NCBI GenBank assembly: GCA_964431965.1
Contig: CAYSLU010000007.1
Location: 17,642-81,641 of the forward strand
Reading direction: 5' to 3'
DNA length: 64,000 bases
DNA from: CAYSLU01 sp964431965
GTDB taxonomy: Bacteria > Verrucomicrobiota > Kiritimatiellia > CAIKKV01 > CAYSLU01
Shown: positions 1 through 8,302 of the stretch, piece by piece
How the letters are laid out: every line of letters begins with the position of its first letter
Numbering within the stretch: the first letter of the stretch is position 1
Translations under genes and position numbers: made by a program
The notes under the pieces: model-generated
Database searches by the model: none
Seen by the model: the letters and a program-made list of their open reading frames with translations, nothing else
Told to the model about the DNA's origin: nothing

Positions 1-1764
1 ATCTTCGTCGGAACATACCCGAACGACGAGGCGACCCGGATGGAGGTCGAGAAGGTCCGCGAGATCTACGCGAACGTGGAAGCCATCGTGACCCCCGCGG
101 ACGGCCCGACGAACAAGGCGGACTGCCTGAACTGGGTCTACCAGGGAATCCGCACCTACGAGAAGGATCACGGCATCCGGTTCGCCTACGTCGTCATGCA
201 CGACGCCGAGGACGTCGTCCACCCGCTCTCGCTCAAGTACTACAACTACCTGATCCCGCGCGTGCACTTCATCCAGCTCCCCGTCTTCCCGCTGGAGGTT
301 AAGTGGACCAACCTGATAGTCGGCGTCTACATGGACGAGTTCGCGGAGAACCACACCAAGGACCTGAGGGCGCGCGAGATCCTGACGTCCTCGCTGCCGT
401 GCGCGGGCGTCGGAGCGGCAGCCAGCCACGAGGCCATGGACTACCTCGCGATCGAGCACCAGAACCAGGTGTTCGACATCGGCTCGCTCACCGAGGACTA
501 CCTGATGGGGATCAAGCTGCGGGGGTATCCCGGGCGCAAGATATTCCTCCAACAGGAATCGGTGCGGGTCGAGGTCGTCCGGTCCGCGGGAACGGGCTCC
601 TCGCGCGAGAAACGCGTGGTCGAGCCCATCGCCACGAGGGAGTACTTCCCCTCCACCTTTGCGGCGTCGGTGCGCCAGAAGTCACGGTGGATCCTCGGTA
701 TCGGCCTCCAGGGCTGGAAGTTCGGCTGGACCGGATCGCTCCGGGACGACTACTTCCTGTTCCGGGACCGGAAGAGCCTGGCCACCAATCTCCTCGTGGT
801 GCTGGGATACGTGGTCGCCGCCTACTGGTTCATCTGCCGCGGCGTGGAAGTGGCTCGCCCCGGCTTGGTCATTCCGCCGCTCATCGAACCCCACGAGGTC
901 TACTACACGATGCTGCTCGGCGTGCTCGGCCTCTTCGGATGGCGCATCGTCAATCGGATCGCGCTGACGTGGCACATCTACGGATGGGTGCACGGCCTGC
1001 TGGCGATCCCGCGCCTGGTCGTCGGCAACATCATCAACTTCTGGGCGACCTGCCTGGCCATCCAGCGCTACGTCGCCTCCGTCCGGCGGGGCAAGGTTCC
1101 CGAGTGGGGCAAGACCAGCCACGCCTTCCCGTCCGAGGACCAGCTCCGGGCCTACCACCGCAAGCTCGGCGACCTGCTGCTCGAACACCGCCTGATCACA
1201 ACCGTTCAGCTCGACGAAGCGCTTGCGGCGCAGCGGGCCACCGGAAAGCGGCTGGGAAGCGTGCTCGTCGAGATGGGCGTGCTCTGGGATGAGGATCTCG
1301 TCTTCGCGCTCGCTCGCCAGGAAGACACGGAGGCGGTGGAAATCGATCCGTACCTGACGCCGATGGCCCTTCTGGAACTCGTCCCGAAGGATCTGGCTGA
1401 CGCCCAGCGGGTCTTTCCGCTTGGCTTCGAAGGGGAAGCCGTTATATTGGCCACCGATCAGCCGGATCTGGAGCTTGCGCGCGAGGCCGCGGGGCGACGA
1501 CTGGGTCGGGCGGTCACCATGCGGCGCGTGTGCGCGGCTGACTTGGATTTCGCGATCGCGCGCGCCTACGCGCCGGGCTTCGCGCCCGTGCCGGCGCCGC
1601 TGCGCTTGGGACAGCGGCTGGTGCGCAAGGGCCGCCTGTCGGATTCCGATCTGCAACAAGCGCTGCGGCGGCAGAAGCGGACGCGTCAGCGGCTTGGCGA
1701 CATCCTGGTCGAGATGAATCTGATCGGCCGCGAGGAGTTGGAGCGCGAGGAGTCCGGCGCGTAG
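1..1764 (+). CDS. nfrB: NfrB-like processive glycosyltransferase with two MshEN domains (5' partial)
   Basis: The reading frame is open from base 1, so the start lies outside the window; 587 codons are visible. It resembles NfrB, the inner-membrane GT2 synthase first known from phage N4 adsorption. Processive GT2 landmarks are present: an NKADCLN stretch, a DAED acidic motif (nt 202-213), TED (nt 490-498) and QxxRW (nt 676-690). Hydrophobic membrane segments follow at about nt 780-1080. The C-terminus holds two tandem pairs of the 24-residue MshEN motif, at nt 1162-1320 and 1603-1761. In each pair the two motifs are separated by exactly five residues. MshEN domains are known c-di-GMP binders. 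The second motif of pair 1 fits the consensus fully; the other three each deviate at a Gly or hydrophobic position. The nfrA-like gene starts 19 bp downstream, so the two are probably one operon. I infer that it makes a secreted glycan under c-di-GMP control. Confidence 0.88.
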   Translation: MFVGTYPNDEATRMEVEKVREIYANVEAIVTPADGPTNKADCLNWVYQGIRTYEKDHGIRFAYVVMHDAEDVVHPLSLKYYNYLIPRVHFIQLPVFPLEVKWTNLIVGVYMDEFAENHTKDLRAREILTSSLPCAGVGAAASHEAMDYLAIEHQNQVFDIGSLTEDYLMGIKLRGYPGRKIFLQQESVRVEVVRSAGTGSSREKRVVEPIATREYFPSTFAASVRQKSRWILGIGLQGWKFGWTGSLRDDYFLFRDRKSLATNLLVVLGYVVAAYWFICRGVEVARPGLVIPPLIEPHEVYYTMLLGVLGLFGWRIVNRIALTWHIYGWVHGLLAIPRLVVGNIINFWATCLAIQRYVASVRRGKVPEWGKTSHAFPSEDQLRAYHRKLGDLLLEHRLITTVQLDEALAAQRATGKRLGSVLVEMGVLWDEDLVFALARQEDTEAVEIDPYLTPMALLELVPKDLADAQRVFPLGFEGEAVILATDQPDLELAREAAGRRLGRAVTMRRVCAADLDFAIARAYAPGFAPVPAPLRLGQRLVRKGRLSDSDLQQALRRQKRTRQRLGDILVEMNLIGREELEREESGA

Positions 1765-1783
1765 CCGGTCGGAGGCGACAGGG

Positions 1784-4618
1784 GTGAATCGAACGGCGTG
1801 TCTGATCGTGTTCGGGGGCCTGACCGCGGGAGCCGTCTTCGCGGGCGGACCCGAGCCGGCTGCGACCTCCATCCCGGAGCGGTCGCGGTCGTACTCCTGG
1901 CTCGAGGGCCAGCGCGTACGGTTCCGCAATGCCTCCGTCGTTCGGCGCGCCAATGCGGCCGTCGAAGCGCACGACCTGGCGCTCGCCGAGCGGAGCTTCG
2001 TCGAAGCGCTCGGCAACGACCCCGCCAACAACGAGCTCAAGCTGTCGCTCATCCGCGTTTACGATCAGGAAGGCAAGACCGAAGCCGGCATCGCCCTCTG
2101 CGACGAACTGCTCCGCGAGTACCCGCGGTTCCTCGACGCCCACCTGTACAAAGGGTACATGGCGCTGCGCGCCGCCAACTACCCGGTCGCCGCGCAGGCG
2201 CTTGAGCGCGCGCTGCAGATCGCCCCGCCGGAGTTCGGCCGGATGAGCGAGATCAGCCGGGACCTGGTGGAGACCTACACGCGCGCGGGCGAACTCGCCC
2301 GAGCCGAGGATTTCGGCCGGCGGATGCTCGCCCGTCAGGACAGCCTGCGCGTTCGAGTCCTGCTCGCCGAGTCCGCCATGCGGAGAGGAGAGTGGGCGGA
2401 CGCCATCACGCACCTCGACCGCGCTGCGGCCCTGGCCCGCGAGACGGGCGATGCCGCACTCATCGCCGTACGCCGGGGCTATGTCCTGACGAACCTCGGA
2501 CGCCTCCAGGACGCGAACGCGGCGCTGACCGGCGTGCTGGCGAAAGGCGGGCTGACGCCCGAGCTCGAAATCGAGGCGACGTACGAGCTGGCACAGGTCG
2601 CGCGGAACCAGAACAACGACGCCCGCTATTTCGCGCTCATGGACCGCGTCCTCGGCAAGCGCGCCAAGCCGGAGTTCTTCTGGGAGTACGCCAATCGCCT
2701 GTACTTGGCCAGACGCTACGAGGCGGCGGCCAAGATGTTCGAGCGGAGCCTCGACGGCGAGAAGGACGAGGCCCGCGCACGCCAGACCTGCCAGACGATC
2801 GCCGACCTGTGCCTGCTGACCGAACGCCCCGACGACGCCCGGATCTGGCTGAGGAAGGCGCTGCAGCACGGCCCGGCGGACGATGCATGGTCGATGGGCA
2901 TGGCGCGCGTCGACTACCAGACGGCGAACTACACGTCTTGCGTGGACCGCCTGCTCGCGGTCGGCGCGTCGAACGACGTGACGCGGCTCTACCTCGGGTT
3001 CTCGTTCTACCAGATGGGCATGCCCGGCCTCGCGCTGCACCACATGAACCAGGTCCGCGCGCCAGAGGCGCTGGCGGAGCCCGAGCAGCTCACGTTCTTC
3101 GCCAACCGCGCCTTCCTGCACTTCGATCAGGACTTGTACGCGGAGGCACTGTCCGACGTGGATCGGGCCCTGGCCATCAGGCGAAGCAGCGACCTCGAGC
3201 TGGTCCGCGTGAAGACGATGATGCGCCTCCAGCGCTATCGCGAAGCTCGCGAGGCCGGCCTTCAGGTGGAGCGGCGGCTGGCGGAGGCACGGGCCGCCAG
3301 CACGGAGACGGCGGCCGCCCCGGCCGAGACAAACGCGCCGGCGCTGCAGCCGAGCGACCTCGACACAACCTTTGACGCTCGCATCGCGGAGTTGATCGGC
3401 ACCTGCTCGCTGCGGATGAACGAGCACGACGAGGCCATCCGCCAGCTCTCGGATGCCATCCGGCGCGACCCGGCATCGGCCGACCCCTACTTTCTGCGCG
3501 GGCTGGCCTACATGAAGGCGGGCAAGTTCAAGGAGGCGCGCGTCGATTTCGACGACTACCAGACCCGGATATCCTCGGTTCCCGGGATCTTCTGGGGCGA
3601 CTACGCAAACGTCGCCGGCCGGCTGGGTGAATATGATCGGGGCATTGCGGCCCTGACCAACTCGCTCCGCCTCTACCCGGTCGATGTGGACGCACTGGAG
3701 GAGTCCGGGTACCAGAACATGAAGGCGCCGAATCGGAAGGAGGCGCGCCGCGCCTTCCGGGGAGCCGTCGAAACGTACTCCAAGGTGATTCCCTATCTGA
3801 GCGGGCCGGAAGCTCAGGAGTACACGGAAAGCCGGCTGGCCGCCAAGAGGGAGTACTCGAAGCTGGACAAGACCTGGAGCGTCCAAGGCTACTTCACGAA
3901 GACAGAGCTGAACGACCACCAGAAAGCGCCGCTCGCGACCCTCGAAGGCGCGCTGCCGTCGCAGGCCGGCGCCTACGCCGGCTACCGGCCGCCCGTCCTC
4001 GGATTCCGAAACGAGCGCACGCTCGATGTGTTCGCGCGCATCATGGCGAACTTCGAGCGCCGCTCCTGGCGCCTCGATCCGGACTCGTACCAGGGAGGGG
4101 TCGGTGCGGTTTACAAGCCGATCCGGATCGCGAACTACGCGACCTCGTTCGAGCGCCTGTTCAAGATCGGCGACAACGCCGAGAACAACTGGCTCTGGCG
4201 CAACATGGCCACGTGGGAGCACGGCGAGAAGCCCCTGCGCGAGCGGAACTGGTGGCCCGCCGGCCGGTTGTACGGCGAAGTCAGCTACTTCCTGGACGAC
4301 GAGCGCCGGTGGATCTACTACCTGGACGGCCGCGCCGGCCTCTCGCTCAATGTGGCCCGCAAGGCGGTCCTGACCGCACCGCAGGGCATCGCCGTCGCCC
4401 GCTACCAATCGAACGACGAGACGGGCAGCGGCACCTACACCATGGCCGGAGTCGGCGCCAATCTGCGATTCCACGAGCGCGAAAAGGAACTGGTCACCGA
4501 GCGCTGGTATGTGGACGTGTTCGGGCACTACGTCTGGGGGCATTTCCGGGAAATCCCGGACGGTCTCGAGAAGCGCTCGTTCGACGGCCTGATGTTCGGC
4601 GTGAACGTGGTGAAGTGA
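1784..4618 (+). CDS. nfrA: NfrA-like outer-membrane TPR/beta-barrel protein
   Basis: 944 aa. GTG start with GGAGG at 1771-1775, 8 nt upstream. The N-terminus reads as a signal peptide ending near AVFAGG. Residues about 50-660 are tetratricopeptide repeats. One segment (about residues 480-640) has a classic TPR pattern, with an Ala/Glu/Thr-rich linker before it. The last 220 residues have aromatic-rich alternating strands resembling the NfrA C-terminal domain, ending in a strand rich in aromatics and Gly (VWGHFRE...FGVNVVK). In characterised enterobacteria NfrA is the outer-membrane partner of NfrB and serves as export pore and phage N4 receptor. The TPR region would scaffold the periplasmic glycan, as in AlgK/PgaA-type exporters. 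The order nfrB-nfrA matches E. coli. The role is inferred from family and context; the family call is fairly firm. Confidence 0.85.
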   Translation: MNRTACLIVFGGLTAGAVFAGGPEPAATSIPERSRSYSWLEGQRVRFRNASVVRRANAAVEAHDLALAERSFVEALGNDPANNELKLSLIRVYDQEGKTEAGIALCDELLREYPRFLDAHLYKGYMALRAANYPVAAQALERALQIAPPEFGRMSEISRDLVETYTRAGELARAEDFGRRMLARQDSLRVRVLLAESAMRRGEWADAITHLDRAAALARETGDAALIAVRRGYVLTNLGRLQDANAALTGVLAKGGLTPELEIEATYELAQVARNQNNDARYFALMDRVLGKRAKPEFFWEYANRLYLARRYEAAAKMFERSLDGEKDEARARQTCQTIADLCLLTERPDDARIWLRKALQHGPADDAWSMGMARVDYQTANYTSCVDRLLAVGASNDVTRLYLGFSFYQMGMPGLALHHMNQVRAPEALAEPEQLTFFANRAFLHFDQDLYAEALSDVDRALAIRRSSDLELVRVKTMMRLQRYREAREAGLQVERRLAEARAASTETAAAPAETNAPALQPSDLDTTFDARIAELIGTCSLRMNEHDEAIRQLSDAIRRDPASADPYFLRGLAYMKAGKFKEARVDFDDYQTRISSVPGIFWGDYANVAGRLGEYDRGIAALTNSLRLYPVDVDALEESGYQNMKAPNRKEARRAFRGAVETYSKVIPYLSGPEAQEYTESRLAAKREYSKLDKTWSVQGYFTKTELNDHQKAPLATLEGALPSQAGAYAGYRPPVLGFRNERTLDVFARIMANFERRSWRLDPDSYQGGVGAVYKPIRIANYATSFERLFKIGDNAENNWLWRNMATWEHGEKPLRERNWWPAGRLYGEVSYFLDDERRWIYYLDGRAGLSLNVARKAVLTAPQGIAVARYQSNDETGSGTYTMAGVGANLRFHEREKELVTERWYVDVFGHYVWGHFREIPDGLEKRSFDGLMFGVNVVK

Positions 4619-4626
4619 GGCATCCC

Positions 4627-5640
4627 GTGCGGTCTATTCTTTCCATCGGCATTTCGACGGCAGCCCTAGCGATCCTGCTGGCGGCGCAACCCGCACCGGC
4701 TCCAGCCGGAGACCTCTCCGGCACCTTCATCCAGCTCAACCGCGCCGCGGCGGCCCGAACCGTCGCCCAGTGGCAGGAAGACCTGGACCAGATGTCTCGC
4801 GTCGGAATCCGCACGCTCATCGTGCAATGGTCGGCCGAGGATGGAATCGCCTACTTCCGGGGCGATCTGCCGGATCCCGAGAAGCATGACGCCCTTGAGC
4901 GCCTCTTCGAAGCCGCCCGCGGGCGGGATATGGCCATCCATCTCGGCCTGCGGTCGCGCCGGGACTACTGGACCCAGCTGAGCGCACGCGACATCGTCCT
5001 TCGGGACTATCTTCTGGTGCGCATCGGCGAGAACGAGCAGGTCCAGAAGGCACTGCTGAAGCAGTTCGGCAAGCGGCCCGAGTTGGCCGGGTACTACATC
5101 CCCGACGAGATCGACGACCTCAACTGGCGCACCCCGGGCCGCATCGCGATTGTCCGCGGCTACCTCGACCTCATGTGCCGCCGGATCCGGGCGAACGACC
5201 CCAAGCGGGAGATCAGCGTGAGCGCCTTCTGCCGCAGCCGCACGGATCCGCACGTGTTCGCGAAGAACCTGCTCGCCATCGCCGGAACAAACGCCTTGGA
5301 CCACGTCATCATCCAGGACGGCACCGGCGTAGGGGATCCCTCGCCGCGCTATGCTCCGATCTACTTCCAAGCGCTCGCCGACACGTGGACCGTGGAGCGG
5401 CCGAACCTCTGGTGCGCAGTGGAGGCGTTCCAGCAGAAATCGACCAGCGCCGAGGATTTCCGGGCCGCTCCCGCTCCCTTCGTTCGCCTCGATCAGCAGG
5501 TGCGCAGCGCGGCCCCGCACTTCCAGCAGCTCGTGCTGTTCTCGTTCCTCGACTACATGGACCCGGATCTGAGCGAGGAATCCGCCGCGCTCTACAACGG
5601 CTTCGTCAACCGGAAGCCCTCGCCGCCCGCGAACCGGTAG
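4627..5640 (+). CDS. Secreted DUF4434 glycoside-hydrolase-like protein of the nfr operon
   Basis: 337 aa. I chose the GTG at 4627, preceded by GTGAGG with 6 nt spacing. A GTG at 4615 would overlap the nfrA stop by 4 bp (GTGA) and is an alternative. The N-terminus (MRSILSIGISTAALAILLAAQ) is a signal peptide. The mature part begins with GTFIQLNR and includes LIVQWSAEDG and YYIPDEIDDLNW, typical of the DUF4434 TIM-barrel family, whose members resemble glycosidases; the Asp/Glu pair in PDEID is the likely acid site. From memory, E. coli ybcH, next to nfrA, is also of this type, so the three-gene order appears conserved. It probably trims or releases the NfrB glycan in the periplasm. The enzymatic activity is inferred, not shown. 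Confidence 0.78.
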   Translation: MRSILSIGISTAALAILLAAQPAPAPAGDLSGTFIQLNRAAAARTVAQWQEDLDQMSRVGIRTLIVQWSAEDGIAYFRGDLPDPEKHDALERLFEAARGRDMAIHLGLRSRRDYWTQLSARDIVLRDYLLVRIGENEQVQKALLKQFGKRPELAGYYIPDEIDDLNWRTPGRIAIVRGYLDLMCRRIRANDPKREISVSAFCRSRTDPHVFAKNLLAIAGTNALDHVIIQDGTGVGDPSPRYAPIYFQALADTWTVERPNLWCAVEAFQQKSTSAEDFRAAPAPFVRLDQQVRSAAPHFQQLVLFSFLDYMDPDLSEESAALYNGFVNRKPSPPANR

Positions 5641-5892
5641 CGGCGCCCGCTCCCCTCGCCGCTTCACGGTGCCGCCCCCAACGCTGCAGCTCCGGCAAGC
5701 CCCTCCCCGGCTCTTGCGCGGTGGATCCGGCTGCCTCGGCCCGACCAAGCGGTGCCGCACGCTCCCGTCGCCGGCCCTTCCGCGCGCCCATTGCTCTGTC
5801 GCACATTGCTCTTGCGCGTGTCCCCATCGGGATGTAGTTTTCGACCGGGAGGGAGCGAAATGCGTCACGCTGCAACCGGGAGGAGGTGCACG

Positions 5893-8298
5893 ATGAAAGC
5901 ATGCCTGCTGTCCGCCTGTGTGTTGATCGCCGCGGCATATGCTCCTGGCGCATCGGCTGACTGGGAACCGGGGCAGACAAACAAGATGCACTACCCTCAG
6001 CTGCCCGACTTGGGGTCGACCGGCATCGACATCGAGGCCACGACCAATTTCGTGCTGGCCGACGACTTCCGGTGCACGGAAAGCGGGCCGATCACAAACA
6101 TCCACATCTGGGGCTCGTGGCTCGGCGACCTCGCGGATCCGACGCCGGTGTTCACGTTGAGCCTCCATGCGGACGTCCCGCCCGGCGACGGCTATCCGTA
6201 TAGCAGGCCGGGAGAGACGCTGTGGGTGCGGACGTTCACGCCGGGGCTCTATGCGGACCGGATATACGCGAGCCAGATCGAGGAGGGATGGATGACCCCT
6301 CCATCTGCCTACGTGTTCCCGGGCGACACCGTATGCCATCAGTACAGCTTCCCGGTGCCCGCCGGCGCGGCTTTCACGCAGGAGGTCGGAACCATCTACT
6401 GGCTGGACGTTCAGGTCTCGACGAGCAACCGATTCGGCTGGAAGACCGCTGTGTTCCCTCCGCACTTCAACGATGACGCCGTGTGGGCGCTCGGGCGCGA
6501 ACCGGGGCCGTTCGCCTGGCAGCCGCTCGTCTACCCGCCGCAACACTCCCAGCACGGACAGAGCATCGACCTCGCCTTCGTTATCGATGGCGGCACCAAT
6601 GATGCCTCGGAGGAGCGGCCGGCGCCCTCGCTCTGCCTCGTGTGGAGCCAGCCGATCGACACGGAGGCCGGACTTGACGTCGAGTCCGCCCGCTTCAAGG
6701 GAGCGCCGCCGACGTCCGGGCTGCGCGTAGCGGACGACTGGATGGGGGACGGACGGCCGATCGTGGCGGCACGATGGTGGGGCTCGTACCTCCACTGGCA
6801 GGAGGGCACGCCTGGCGCCGTCAGTCCGCCACTGAGCCCGCGCCCGTTGGGCTTCGAGCTCACATGGTGGACGGACGTGCCCGCCACCGGGAGCTTGTTC
6901 TCGACGCCGGGCCTGCCCCTTGAGACCAACTACGTCGCGCTGCTACCGTTCGGCACAAGCTCGGTCGGCATGGTCACGGAGACCTACGCCTGCGATACGG
7001 ATCTCGCGGAGTTCGGAACGAACGGCTTCGAACACGAGTTCGAATACCGCGTCGATCTGACGAACAGTTCGTGGCGGGGGATTGGAAAAGAAGGGGCTGT
7101 CTGCTGGTTCAGCGTCGAAGCCATCTATCCCCCGCCCCAGGCAGCCCCCTCCAACACGTGGGGCTGGACGACCACGCATCCGCTCCAGAACTGGAACGAT
7201 GACGCCGCCCGCTGGCAAGGCACGGCTTGGACCGAGTTGCGGCATCCCCTCCCCGAATGGCAGAGCCTGCCGCACCAGCCCTACGCCGGCGAGTCGGCCA
7301 ACATGGCCTTCGAGCTGCTCACGGACATCTGCCCCAGGCGGGACGCCAAGTGGCATCAGCCTCCCGACATGGAGTTCGGCGTGAACATGGAGTCGTACAA
7401 GGTGGCCAGCGATCCGGCCGGCGCAGCGCGGCCGCTCCGGGCCGATGACTTCGTGTCCGACGGGCGCCGGATCACCGACGTCCACTGGTGGGGCTCGTAC
7501 ATCGGGTATATGGAGACGGTCTCGAACGCCGTTCCTCCGCCTTCTCTGCCCTCGGAGCAGCCGCTCGGGTTCCTCCTGAGCTGGCACACCGACATCCCCG
7601 CCGGCAACCCGATCCCCTACAGCCGACCGGGCCCCGCGATCACCAACCTGTTCGTGCCGATCGCGCGGTGCCACGAGGTCTACTACGGACCGGTCCGCCA
7701 GGACTGGAGCGGCGTGCCCGTCGAGACGTGGGAACACGAGTACCAGTACTACGCCGACCTGCTCGACCCCGACCTCGGAGGGCCGTGGTACGAGTCGAAC
7801 GGCGTCATCTACTGGCTTAACGTGCAGGCGGTCTTCCCGGCGGGGTGGTACCCGGGCGACGGATCGCACCGCGGATGGGGGTGGAAGACCACGCCCCCCG
7901 CCAACCAGTGGAACGACCGCTCGGTGGTCTCGACCAACTGGGACCAGGGACAGCCCGCGTGGAAGCCGGCGCACTACCCGCTCGGTCACCCGTTCCACCC
8001 GCTCGATCTGCCGCTTGATCTCGCGTTTGAACTGACGACGGACCAGATCCGGACCAACTGGCCCGGCGGTTCTCCCCTGAGCATCCGCGCGATCCGGATT
8101 CCGGGGCAGGCAAGTGTGGGCTCGGTGGGTGACGCCGGCGCCGGAGTGCAGGTGCTGCAGGGGGCAACCAACCTCGCGGGCTCGCCCGCCTGGGTCAACC
8201 TGAGCACGAACCCTGTCCCACGGCCGTCGCCGTACACGAACTGGTGGACGGACCGGCCGGCGACAAACGTGCATTTCTACCGCGTGCGGCAGCAGTAG
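5893..8298 (+). CDS. Secreted triple-repeat protein (DUF7901-like)
   Basis: 801 aa. The ATG at 5893 has a strong GGAGGAGGTG ribosome site and gives a clean signal peptide (MKACLLSACVLIAAAYAPGASA). An ATG at 5860 in the same frame is less likely. Three copies of a module of about 240-260 residues follow. Each opens with a W-x-Q-P or PDLGSTGIDIEAT-type stretch and continues with a (A/V)DDF/W element and then WWGSY or IWGSW. Each ends with a 'WGWKTT..NWNDDA' element rich in Trp. This matches, from memory, the DUF7901 family of planctomycete and PVC secreted proteins; the exact family name is uncertain. The last 80 residues form a separate small domain ending FYRVRQQ, a tail common in PVC surface proteins. 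There is no PEP-CTERM or sortase signal. Function unknown; probably a surface or carbohydrate-binding protein. Confidence 0.7.
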   Translation: MKACLLSACVLIAAAYAPGASADWEPGQTNKMHYPQLPDLGSTGIDIEATTNFVLADDFRCTESGPITNIHIWGSWLGDLADPTPVFTLSLHADVPPGDGYPYSRPGETLWVRTFTPGLYADRIYASQIEEGWMTPPSAYVFPGDTVCHQYSFPVPAGAAFTQEVGTIYWLDVQVSTSNRFGWKTAVFPPHFNDDAVWALGREPGPFAWQPLVYPPQHSQHGQSIDLAFVIDGGTNDASEERPAPSLCLVWSQPIDTEAGLDVESARFKGAPPTSGLRVADDWMGDGRPIVAARWWGSYLHWQEGTPGAVSPPLSPRPLGFELTWWTDVPATGSLFSTPGLPLETNYVALLPFGTSSVGMVTETYACDTDLAEFGTNGFEHEFEYRVDLTNSSWRGIGKEGAVCWFSVEAIYPPPQAAPSNTWGWTTTHPLQNWNDDAARWQGTAWTELRHPLPEWQSLPHQPYAGESANMAFELLTDICPRRDAKWHQPPDMEFGVNMESYKVASDPAGAARPLRADDFVSDGRRITDVHWWGSYIGYMETVSNAVPPPSLPSEQPLGFLLSWHTDIPAGNPIPYSRPGPAITNLFVPIARCHEVYYGPVRQDWSGVPVETWEHEYQYYADLLDPDLGGPWYESNGVIYWLNVQAVFPAGWYPGDGSHRGWGWKTTPPANQWNDRSVVSTNWDQGQPAWKPAHYPLGHPFHPLDLPLDLAFELTTDQIRTNWPGGSPLSIRAIRIPGQASVGSVGDAGAGVQVLQGATNLAGSPAWVNLSTNPVPRPSPYTNWWTDRPATNVHFYRVRQQ

Positions 8299-8302
8299 CG
8301 GG

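Noticed and set aside
1514..4543. A 1009-aa open frame antisense to the nfrB/nfrA genes
   Set aside because: High-GC codon periodicity makes long antisense open frames common; its translation is rich in Arg/Pro/Val/Gln with no domain, and the plus-strand frame has clear family motifs.
5893..8298. PEP-CTERM or sortase tail on the triple-repeat protein
   Set aside because: The C-terminus ends FYRVRQQ with no PEP motif, hydrophobic helix or LPxTG; no exosortase gene was found in the window.
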